This document shows, piece by piece, positions 55,882 through 64,000 of a DNA stretch of 64,000 bases (position 1 is its first letter; every line of letters begins with the position of its first letter). Below the pieces are notes generated by a model. That model was given only the letters and a program-made list of their open reading frames with translations. It had not been told where the DNA came from and made no database searches. A program made the position numbers and the translations under genes. Origin of the DNA: Viridothelium virens (Eukaryota; Ascomycota; Dothideomycetes; Trypetheliales; Trypetheliaceae); assembly GCA_010094025.1 (NCBI GenBank), contig ML991772.1, forward strand, positions 868,001 through 932,000. The letters run 5' to 3'.

Positions 55882-58800
55882 ATGAACCATCTTCATGCAG
55901 TCCTGCTCTCGTTGTCTTTGGTCTTGCCCGAGGTCGCCCTCTCCATCGCATCAAGCAATGGGGGCCCCTCCTTCTCCAGGCTCGGTCAAGGCCTGAACGG
56001 CACTGTTTCAGCAGCCCAAAATGCGACCAGTCTTAGGCAAATATCTCCGTCTATCTCTCCCTCGGCCTCTTCAAGTATTCGGTCCAGTACACAAATTGTG
56101 AGCTCTGGCACAGCCGCTTCTTCTGGTGCCGGTGGTCTTGGAAGTTACATTGCCAGCGGATTAGGAATCAGTAAATCCTCGGACGTATCGTCTTCTACTG
56201 AGAATGGCCAAACCGATCTTGTAGCCGCGAGCACTCCTATCAACAGCGGGAATTCCTCCGTTTCCTCTCCGTCCTATTCGAAGAACAAGACCAGCACACT
56301 GGCTCGAGCATCACCATCAAGCCTCTCGCATACAACGATCCTCCCTGCAAATATATCGGCTAATGCCAGTTTTGATTCTGGAAACTGCTGGTCGGATTGG
56401 ATGTCTTTTTGGTCCTTGAATGGGTCTGAAAATGCAGTTCAGACTGTGACTAATTCCGCCACCTCAACCCGAATAACATCGTACACGGAAGTCATCACAG
56501 ATCCATTCGAACCGGCATACACCAGTACAGAAGTAGAGACTTGGACGTTGAGCGAGACGGCAAGCGCTAATGGATTTACCTATCTGACTGCTACGTCTAC
56601 AAGCACATGGACAAGAATAGAATCGTTCCCTGGACAGCAGCACAAGACGTACACAGAGTCTTACACAGATACTGTGAGAGAAGGATCTAGCGTATACATT
56701 ACTACTCCTCACATTAGCATTATGACTCCTCAGTGCAAGCTTCCGGACGTTGTTCCGCAGTGTCAATCGCTTTGGGATAACTACGCATCGGTTCAGACGT
56801 CCTCAGTGATACCGAATACGGCCGATTGCACGGGTACTTCTCTTGATAGCTCGTGTTCTCAAGCTGTTTCAAGCGCCTACTCAGAGTACTCAATGTTGAA
56901 CAGTCTACAGCGTAATGCACCAAGCTGTTCCCAGGCCTCTGTGGGTTCTGCTGCATGTTCTATCTTCTACGACCAGTATATCTCGAGCTGGCGTGGTGCA
57001 AATGCAGGCGATGACCCTGCTGGAGGCAATCCCAACCCTTACTTGTCACTCGGCTACCAATCGACCGAATCCGTTGCTCCGAATGGATCGATCTCCGTAT
57101 CTGCATACTGGCCATCTGCTTCCATCCTGGCACCTGGCTGTAGTATTGGCTGCGGTCCATGTGCGATCACCGGAGGAACAGTCCGCTTGCTTTACTGGCC
57201 TGTGCCGGAGACTGGCGTGCTCAATTCAACAACAGCTCGGGCAAACTCTCCAGAAAGCCCTGTGACTGCCTTTGCCTTTGGGACCAGTTTCATCTCACCC
57301 ACTGTGTATATCTCGTATCAAAATATCTTTGCGTCCGATTCTTGCGGAGAGCTTGGAACAACACACAGTACAACCATTGTGCCACTTTCTGACCCGGCAC
57401 AACTTTCTAGCATCTACCAGACCTGGGGCATGATCACTGACGGTACGGCGCCCTTCAATTATACGGATCTGAATACTCCTGTTCCACAGAGTATCTATAA
57501 TCGACAGCCTCAATGCGCTTCGTGGACCGGATCTTATCTCGCACTGAACCAGGCCAATCCATCTGGAGCATGGACGTCGAATCTCACATGTCCAAGGACG
57601 GGCGCTTATGCACCCATCTTAGGTAAGTCAAATGCGGCTTTAGGGCTGAGCAACAGAAGCTTATTTGAGAAACTAGATGTCCCATCGACTATTCTGCAAG
57701 GGATTGACCCTCTGTGGTCAAACTGCGTAGCAGACATACGAGGACAATACGACCCTCCATACGCCTTACAACAGGCTCCATTCGCAGCAGCGCCGACTCC
57801 ATCTGATCCGGTCCCATCGGCAACTCCTGCGACTCCAGCATCAGCCCCATATTCACAACAGCCCAGCCAAACAGGTGACCCTAGGGCTCCTATCCCTAGT
57901 CAACCTCAAGGGTCACCTTCATCTCCAAACGATCCTGCTTCAAACGACCCTACTCCAAACGATCCTGCTCCAAACGATCCTGCTCCAAACGATCCTGCTC
58001 CAAACGATCCTGCTCCAAACGATCCTNNNNNNNNNNNNNNNNNNNNNNNNNNNNNNNNNNNNNNNNNNNNNNNNNNNNNNNNNNNNNNNNNNNNNNNNNN
58101 NNNNNNNNNNNNNNNNNNNNNNNNNNCTCCAAACGATCCTGCTCCAAACGATCCTGCTCCAAACGATCCTGCTCCAAACGATCCTGCTCCAAACGATCCT
58201 CCTTCAAATAGTCCTAACCCAGGACCTGCTACGCCAAATGCGCCCTCGCCAAACGACCCAGCTGGCTCAAATCCCAGCCCTACTGCCCCTGACCCCGCAG
58301 TTGCAGGAGGAAATGGCAACGATCCACCGACCAACAATCCTGGAGCCATCATGCCTTCCATTTTAGCAGGTGGTGGTGGTGGTGGTGGTGGTGGTGGTGG
58401 TGGTGACCCTTCGGCCAGTCCAACAAGCAACAACCCGCCACCCGCAGCACCAAACGTAGGAGGTTCTGATCCCTCGGACCCACAGTCAAATCCAAGCGCG
58501 CCGCCTGGCAACAATATCGCTGGCGCTATCCCGTCCATTGTGGCTGGACACGGTGCTCCGCCAGGTGGAGACTCGGGCTCTGATCCTCAGGTTCCAGCGC
58601 AGCCAGCTGCAAACTCTGGTGCTGGAGCTGGAGCTGGAGGTGGTCTAGGAGATGGCTCTCCTGGAGCTTCTGCTGGCGCGACGAATGTTCCAGGAGTATC
58701 CCCATCGCCAGAGCAGAGCGCTCCACCTGCTGATTCGAACGGAGGGAATCCGGTTGGTGGGGGTCAGCCTGGTTCGGCCGATCCGGCTATCCCAGAAGGT

Positions 58801-60495
58801 AGCGGTGCTGGTGGAGGAGCGTCCCCTGCAGCTGGACAAAACTTGCTCCCTGTGGTGTCCGGCGGAGGAGATCCATCAGTCGGAGGTCAACCTGTTTCTG
58901 CTGATCCGGCCGTTCCTGGAGGAATCATTGTTGGGGGCAGTTCAGTGTCTCCGGGTGGAGCTGCTACAGTTGGTGGAACAGCCATCTCAAATGGACCGCA
59001 TGGGGTTGTGGTTGGCAGCACTTTGACCATGCCCCTACCCTCACCAGGACAAAGTGCTACCTCGATTGGCGGCCAGGCCGTTGCTGCTGATCCGAATGCG
59101 CCTGGCGGAATCATAGTTGGTGGCGCTTCGATCGGTAAAGGTCAAGCTACGACTGTCGCGGGCACTGTGATCTCAAATGGACCGCAAGGAATCATCGTTG
59201 GTAGTAGCTCGACTGTGCCTGTGCCGTCGCCGGGAGCGGGTGCCGCTCCTTCGGCTGCAGTCTTTACAATGCTTGGCCAGACGTATACTGCACAGCCCGG
59301 AAAGCCTTTCGTAGTAGACGGCGCAACCATGTCTCCTGGTGGTCCAGCCGCTACTGTGAGTGAACAGGTCATTAGTGCCGGTCCGTCAGGTGTTGTAGTT
59401 GATGGTTCGTCCATTGCGTACTCTGCTGCGCCTGGCTACGCACCAAGCGCGTCAACATCTGAATACACTGTGCAGTTCAGTAATCCACCGAACGCAGCAG
59501 GTCCTGATTCCCCAGCTCAGCAAGCTGCGTTCACGGGCACCTCAGGCAAGGGGTTCACTGCAGTTGAGCCCGCCAACGGCGCATCCACAGCTGTACTCAG
59601 CAACAGTATCACCCTGAGCGTTGGTGGACCCGGCACAGTCATCGACGGTCGAACGGTCTCGCTTGCACCGAGTGGAATAGTAGTGGATGGTCAGACAGAT
59701 GCTTTCACCTCCGGCACGTATTACCCGAGCAGTTCGGGGCAAGTAGCTGTTTACACCGATGGACAAGGCCACCAACATACCGCTATCGAGGCCATGGGCG
59801 AAAGCAGCACAGCTGTCATTGATGGGAGTGTGACGCTCACGGCTGGTGGTCCTGACACTGTCTTGAACGGAATGACAGTGACACTGGCACCTAGTGGGCT
59901 CGTCGTTGATGGCCCTGTCCCTACGTCTGGTGCTGGCGAGCAAAAGGTCGTTTTCACTGATGCGTCTGGTCACACACATACGGCAGTTGAAGCTGGTGGT
60001 GCGAGCAATACTGCTGTGATTGATGGCAGTGTGACGTTGATAGTTGGTGGATCAAGTACAGTAATGAACGGAGAAACACTATCGCTCGCTTCCACCGGAC
60101 TCGTTGTCGATGGGTCTGCAGAAGCCTTTACTCCTGCGACTACACCAAGCGCTACTGGTAAAGACGTCATATTCACCGATGTTTCTGGTCACGTCCATAC
60201 TGCGAGTGAAGCCGATGGCGAGAGCGGTACTGCTGTGGTTGACGGCAGTATTACACTGACCGTTGGTGGATCAAGCACAGTGCTAGACGGAGAGACATTA
60301 TCTCTTGCGCCAACAGGGCTCGTCGTTAACGGAACGACGGATGCTTTCACGACCGCCAATCTACCAGGTTCGACACCCGGAGTGGGGACTCTGCAGCCGG
60401 CAGATGCATCTGGAGCAGGAAGGACTAAAGTGCGATGTCTACGGGACTTGATACCCGTTCTGAGCTTTACGATAATGCTGATTTTCTATGTTTGA
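55882..60495 (+). CDS. GPI-anchored-type surface protein, paralogue B, with PNDP minisatellite
   Basis: A single open frame of 1537 codons (33-34 of them within a 100-N gap). A signal peptide starts it (AVLLSLSLVLPEVALS). The ectodomain (about residues 60-640) has CGPCAITGGTVRLLYWPV, DSCGELGTTHSTTIVPL, NYTDLNTPVPQSIY and DPLWSNCVADIRGQYDPPYAL, collinear with paralogue A. A linker of PNDPA repeats (57925-58203) and a 12-Gly run follow. The C-terminal third has at least six copies of a repeat with SGVVVDGSS-like or TGLVVDG-like ends, each carrying PGG or VGG and T. The end is RTKVRCLRDLIPVLSFTIMLIFYV, a likely GPI/anchor tail. Asn-X-Ser/Thr sites are frequent. A role in cell-wall surface display is inferred. 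Confidence 0.85.
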   Translation: MNHLHAVLLSLSLVLPEVALSIASSNGGPSFSRLGQGLNGTVSAAQNATSLRQISPSISPSASSSIRSSTQIVSSGTAASSGAGGLGSYIASGLGISKSSDVSSSTENGQTDLVAASTPINSGNSSVSSPSYSKNKTSTLARASPSSLSHTTILPANISANASFDSGNCWSDWMSFWSLNGSENAVQTVTNSATSTRITSYTEVITDPFEPAYTSTEVETWTLSETASANGFTYLTATSTSTWTRIESFPGQQHKTYTESYTDTVREGSSVYITTPHISIMTPQCKLPDVVPQCQSLWDNYASVQTSSVIPNTADCTGTSLDSSCSQAVSSAYSEYSMLNSLQRNAPSCSQASVGSAACSIFYDQYISSWRGANAGDDPAGGNPNPYLSLGYQSTESVAPNGSISVSAYWPSASILAPGCSIGCGPCAITGGTVRLLYWPVPETGVLNSTTARANSPESPVTAFAFGTSFISPTVYISYQNIFASDSCGELGTTHSTTIVPLSDPAQLSSIYQTWGMITDGTAPFNYTDLNTPVPQSIYNRQPQCASWTGSYLALNQANPSGAWTSNLTCPRTGAYAPILGKSNAALGLSNRSLFEKLDVPSTILQGIDPLWSNCVADIRGQYDPPYALQQAPFAAAPTPSDPVPSATPATPASAPYSQQPSQTGDPRAPIPSQPQGSPSSPNDPASNDPTPNDPAPNDPAPNDPAPNDPAPNDPXXXXXXXXXXXXXXXXXXXXXXXXXXXXXXXXXXPNDPAPNDPAPNDPAPNDPAPNDPPSNSPNPGPATPNAPSPNDPAGSNPSPTAPDPAVAGGNGNDPPTNNPGAIMPSILAGGGGGGGGGGGGDPSASPTSNNPPPAAPNVGGSDPSDPQSNPSAPPGNNIAGAIPSIVAGHGAPPGGDSGSDPQVPAQPAANSGAGAGAGGGLGDGSPGASAGATNVPGVSPSPEQSAPPADSNGGNPVGGGQPGSADPAIPEGSGAGGGASPAAGQNLLPVVSGGGDPSVGGQPVSADPAVPGGIIVGGSSVSPGGAATVGGTAISNGPHGVVVGSTLTMPLPSPGQSATSIGGQAVAADPNAPGGIIVGGASIGKGQATTVAGTVISNGPQGIIVGSSSTVPVPSPGAGAAPSAAVFTMLGQTYTAQPGKPFVVDGATMSPGGPAATVSEQVISAGPSGVVVDGSSIAYSAAPGYAPSASTSEYTVQFSNPPNAAGPDSPAQQAAFTGTSGKGFTAVEPANGASTAVLSNSITLSVGGPGTVIDGRTVSLAPSGIVVDGQTDAFTSGTYYPSSSGQVAVYTDGQGHQHTAIEAMGESSTAVIDGSVTLTAGGPDTVLNGMTVTLAPSGLVVDGPVPTSGAGEQKVVFTDASGHTHTAVEAGGASNTAVIDGSVTLIVGGSSTVMNGETLSLASTGLVVDGSAEAFTPATTPSATGKDVIFTDVSGHVHTASEADGESGTAVVDGSITLTVGGSSTVLDGETLSLAPTGLVVNGTTDAFTTANLPGSTPGVGTLQPADASGAGRTKVRCLRDLIPVLSFTIMLIFYV
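57925..58203 (+). repeat. 15-bp coding minisatellite (PNDPA), split by a gap
   Basis: Unit CCAAACGATCCTGCT. Seven units lie before the gap from 57925 (the second starts TCA and the third unit is preceded by an ACT codon) and five after it from 58129, the last ending CCT. The unit sequence is nearly invariant near the gap, showing recent homogenisation. The repeat count inside the gap is unknown. Confidence 0.95.
58027..58126. other. Assembly gap (exactly 100 N) inside a tandem repeat
   Basis: The length of exactly 100 suggests a placeholder. If the 15-bp repeat ran through it, the gap plus the following two bases (102) should equal 3 plus a multiple of 15, and it does not. The frame happens to be preserved. 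Confidence 0.95.
58369..58404 (+). repeat. (GGT)12 trinucleotide run encoding poly-Gly
   Basis: Twelve perfect GGT units within paralogue B encode 12 glycines between LA and DPS. Such pure runs are prone to length variation. Confidence 0.95.
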
Positions 60496-60705
60496 TCGGC
60501 AATGCATCTAGGAACATTTCTTGTAATTAAAAAGGCCTGCCATATAGACCCAGGGATAATGTAAACATGACTGGATATCACGGTAGTGGAGGTATTCAGC
60601 GTCTTTTTGCATGCACTTCATCGGCGCCAGGAAGGGGAAATAAGTCTTGTACATTTTGCAATGAGAATTGGGTATCAAGTAGGCTAGGTCATCAGACAGT
60701 GTACA

Positions 60706-63070
60706 TCACATCTTTCGAAACACGTTTCCACTCGCACTCCTCCGATCCTTCCTTCCAACCTTCCTCCCTGAACTCTCGCGGTCCTCTTGCGGTGCACCCA
60801 TCCTCTCTTTCTTCTGCGGAGCGAAGGTCACCTCTTTCTCTCCCACCACCTTACGGCTTTTCGCTGCGCCTTTCTTGCCTCCTCCCGAGCCCAAACCTGC
60901 CGCCTGCGCACCAAACGACGCATCTCGCACCGGCCGCGCACTCCTCACATTCGATGACGAAACCACCATCTGCGGTGCCCTTGGCCGTTGTTGCTGAGAC
61001 CGATGGCCTGCCTTCTTATACGAAGCCGACGAAATGCGTCCTGCGTCACGATCATCACGCGCCCTCGCCTTCTTTGCCGCCACGGCTTTCTTGCGTTCGG
61101 CTTCAGATTCCGAGTCAGAGGATGATGCATGGTCGTTACCGCTAGATGCACCTCGTTCCGAGAGCTCTTCTTCCTCGGCGGCGGTGAGGCGGCGAGCCGG
61201 GCGGAGACCGGCGTCATTGGGGTCGACTTTGGTGCTGGGGTTGAGGAGCTGGAATTCGCGGCTGGTTTCATCGACAGCGAAGTCTTCGTCTTGAAACAGC
61301 TGGGCGAAGCGGGTGTCGGTGAGGAGGTTGCTGCGTTCGGGTTTCTTCTCTTCATTCTCGGGATTCGATTCGCCGTTTGCAGCGGCGATGGCTGCGTCGG
61401 TTCCATCTGCAGCGATGCTGGCTTCTGCGTCTTCGCCTTCGCCCCCACCTTTCTCGATGATGCGTCGGGCTCGGCGTCGTTCGTGGGCTTCTTCCCTTGC
61501 CATGAGCTTTTCGGCGAGCTTGCGGTTCACCTTGGCCGAGACTTTCTTGTTTCCCCTAATTCTGGACTCTCGCTCCTTCTCAATCTTTTGCTGGATATTC
61601 TGTGCTCGTTTCTCCTCCCACAGATTTGGGTTTGATATCAGTCTCGCCTCCTCGTACAGTCTTTGCGCAACAAAATATCCGTGCATATATGGGCGCAGGA
61701 GGGACGTCGTGCCTACTAAATGATCTAGATTGAGAGCTCTTAGCTGTTCCATAGTCAAGAACTTGTAGTTGTCATAGATCTCTCCGCTTCGACGGCTATT
61801 AAATGCATTAGGATCATCACCATCCTCAGCCATCTCTTCAACGAGGTTATCCAGGAACGCGCACCAGCGCGGTGCAGGTCCAAGCTGCGGTATAAAAAAG
61901 GAATGTTGCTGTCGACCTTCATTCGCGGTAAGAAGCATGCCGCTATCGGGAACCCAAGTTACATGATTCAAATCTACTGCCGGTTCGACAGATGTCCAAG
62001 GCTGACCATTTTGTGGATCCCAAAGCTTGATAATGCGCTTGTCGGAAGATAGGACTTTGGGCTCTGCAGTAGCTGCCTTCGTCTTTGTTGTCGGGTTGAG
62101 AAACTTTAGGGTTTGTATTGGGTATCCGTAGCCCTGATCTTTCTTAAGTAAGGGGACCGGTGATCGTAGGTCATATAAATAGATGAGGCCGGTCGACGAT
62201 CCAGTTGCTAGGCTCAATCCCGAATGATGAAAATCTAAAGCTGTAATTTCTGCCTTTTCGTCCGGCATTCCCGTCCCCCGTGGTCGCGGAAGCACCGCAA
62301 CCCTGCTTCTTGATCTCGAATCCCAAAATTCGACGGTGCCAAGCGATGTTCCGAATGCGAGCAAGTTGTGGCTTTCTTCCGCAATGACAGCAGTGTTCAC
62401 GCTGCCAGCGTCCACACCGCCCTGCAACGCGGTCCGTTCCACAGCGGATTCATCACTACCAACATCAATATCATAACCCTTCATGAATCGTCCAACCTCC
62501 AAATTGAGCCGGAACACTTCGCCGTAGCCATCGCCGTTAAGACCCACAGACGGTATGAGAGCCTCAGCGGAACGTTTATCATATGCAAGATCTCGACCAT
62601 AGCGAGGTATTCTGGTTGTGTAGTGGCATCCTGATGGAGTTTGAAATTGGAGAGAGCGATCGGTCTGGAGGTGAAGGGACTTGGAATAGTCTGAAGATAG
62701 AAGGATGAAGGTCTTGTTTAATGAGTCGGTATGTCTTGCGAAGGACAGGGATAAATGTGGTAAATAGTGCGTATGTATTTGGGGCTTGTATGTGCCTGCA
62801 ACGAAAATCAGCTCACAAGCCTTGACGCCACATGCTCAAAGGGATTCATGTACCAGTGCTCATCAGCCAGTTGCCATCTTCACTCGCCCTCACACAAGTA
62901 CTAGCCTCTTCGAATTCAAAATCCTGGAGGAGTTCTATGCGATTCGCGAATTCAGGATCTTGCTTGAGACTTCTTTTTCGCTTTCGAATAAGCCACTCTG
63001 GTAAAGGGCGTGCTGTCGAGGCGCCGGAAACGGTGTAGACCGGTACTGCAGACTGTGTCGAGAGCTTCAT
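60706..63070 (-). CDS. enp2: Enp2/NOL10, WD-repeat nucleolar ribosome-biogenesis factor
   Basis: Two exons, 63070-62854 and 62795-60706, with a 58-nt intron; 768 aa. The N-terminus (VPVYTVSGASTARPLPEWLIRKRKRSLKQDPEFANRIELLQDFEFEEASTCVRASEDG) is the characteristic start of this family, and splicing joins STGTYKPQIH to a WD40-like propeller (about 60-400) with DYSKSLHLQTDRSLQFQ, ALDFHHSGLSLATGS and SSDKRIIKLWDPQNG. A NUC153-like stretch near DTRFAQLFQDEDFAVDE and a Lys/Ser-rich tail follow. The family functions in 40S pre-ribosome assembly with Bfr2 in the nucleolus. It is slightly longer than yeast Enp2 (707 aa). Its 3' end is 210 bp from that of paralogue B (convergent). Confidence 0.96.
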
Positions 63071-63310
63071 CTGACTGTCGTCGAATACATTAAAGGAAAT
63101 ACGAGAACGTTGCGACGCTCCGAGAAAGGCGACCAGATGACTAAAAATTAATTTTAAGCTTCCACGATTTCTCGTCCAGGTGCGGGACGAGCCGCCGTTG
63201 TGGCAGATCCCGGATTGACGCTTCGTGCGTGCGTGAGAACCCCCAGAACCCTCCCACCCCTTCGGTGCCTCCAATTACTCCGTATAGGACCACCAATGAA
63301 CGACATCTGA
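63071..63310. promoter_or_regulatory. Divergent spacer enp2 / right-edge gene
   Basis: This sequence lies upstream of enp2 and probably of the right-edge gene. It holds a TACTCCGTA motif at 63276-63284. Confidence 0.4.
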
Positions 63311-64000
63311 CCTCCGCCTTTTGCATTCGGCACCGAACAGCCTGCAGACTCTAGCTCACATACATATAGGAGCTCATCCGTGATCGACTTCCGCAATTTC
63401 AGTACATCTAGGTCAACGCGGAAGAGGCTTCGCTCGGTGAGCCACCCTGTCGATGCCTCCTTTCGTGGGCTTCGCTATGCCTTTGTCGACTCGAAGCTCT
63501 CGCGATTCGCAATTGTTGTCTCTATCAGATACTCGCCCAATTCTCCTGGTTGGGTGTGCAGATACGGACATATCTTTGCGCCTATCTTTCACAGTCTGAG
63601 GAGGTCACGTGGGCTTTGGGTCCGCTTCATGCCCTTGTTCAAACAGTTATTCCAGCATGGAAATCCCTCGCAAGTGGAGCACTGGAGTCTATGCTATTGT
63701 ATGTATCGCTCCATCCAGCCGAGATTAACTTCTCACAGAAAATAGGACGGCTTCTCAGCTGTTCACTACTGTACCTATGCCATCACGCCAGGTCGCTGTG
63801 ATCCAGCAAATGCGGGTCCCCTGCTATGGGCTGCCCAGGCTACACTGAGAGCCCATGGCTATTTCGTGGCTCCCGATCAGAAGAAGGCTGCTCTGTGGCT
63901 TTTTACAGGCTCGAATGCCGTGTCTGACAGCGGGTCGGAAGATATCTCAACTCTACGCGCCGCCAAAGACATTCTCAACAGACAACGTCAAGCATTTGAA
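63311..64000 (+). CDS. Unrecognised gene, partial at right edge (start unresolved)
   Basis: Three consecutive plus-strand exons can be joined in one frame: an open stretch ending at 63436 (RKRLRS), 63529-63702 and 63746-64000, with introns of 92 and 43 nt (GTGAGC...CAG and GTATCG...TAG). The joined protein reads ILAQFSWLGVQIRTYLCAYL, then ALGPLHALVQTVIPAWKS, then DGFSAVHYCTYAITPGRCDP and so on, with no stop to the edge. The first exon is open from 63311 but has no ATG, so either an upstream exon exists or the first join is wrong. Composition is protein-like, mainly helical. I cannot assign a family. The 174-nt and 255-nt exons are exact multiples of three, which supports the joins. Confidence 0.45.

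Overview
This window comes from a filamentous ascomycete (Pezizomycotina). The support is: protein-coding genes with many short introns (about 42-186 nt, mostly 45-65), HET-domain and NLR-type genes, a secreted GMC oxidase, very large Ser/Thr-rich cell-surface proteins, and full sets of canonical fungal housekeeping proteins. No rRNA, tRNA, CRISPR or bacterial feature was found. Two runs of N (193 and 100 bases) interrupt coding sequence. Gene models were built by joining open frames across splice sites that preserve both frame and family motifs; all joins are inferred from sequence alone.

Layout. 1-10.6 kb: the 5' part of a gene leaving the left edge (minus; Cys-rich finger plus the start of a Rossmann fold), a cytochrome P450 with a GC-AG intron, a LAMTOR1/Meh1-like lipidated adaptor (minus), and a 1316-aa secreted Ser/Thr-rich protein with a PAN/Apple-like segment. 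10.6-16.4 kb is gene-poor apart from a 114-aa Cys-rich protein. 16.4-20.4 kb: an F-box protein and the ER Hsp70 BiP/Kar2 ending in HEEL. 21.7-29.7 kb: a non-self-recognition-like block, all on the minus strand: a signal-peptide-bearing kinase-fold protein with degraded catalytic motifs, a HET-domain protein, and an NLR (N-terminal STAND-associated helical domain, NB-ARC, TPR). 31-36.2 kb: a catechol-O-methyltransferase-like enzyme and a secreted GMC oxidoreductase. 37.8-46.7 kb: proteasome lid subunit Rpn7, mRNA cap (guanine-N7) methyltransferase Abd1 (divergent from Rpn7 across 319 bp, broken by an assembly gap), and a 1380-aa coiled-coil protein. 47.3-60.5 kb: a second HET protein, then two head-to-head paralogous GPI-anchored-type surface proteins with a 212-aa unknown protein between them. 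60.7-64 kb: Enp2/NOL10 (ribosome biogenesis) and the start of an unrecognised gene leaving the right edge.

How the genes relate. Housekeeping genes (BiP, Rpn7, Abd1, Enp2, F-box, LAMTOR1-like) alternate with accessory blocks. The accessory genes point to self/non-self recognition (two HET genes, an NLR, a kinase-like secreted protein) and to cell-surface interaction (three giant repeat-rich secreted proteins). The most novel candidates are the divergent surface-protein pair, which shares an ectodomain I cannot name, and the HET/NLR/pseudokinase block.
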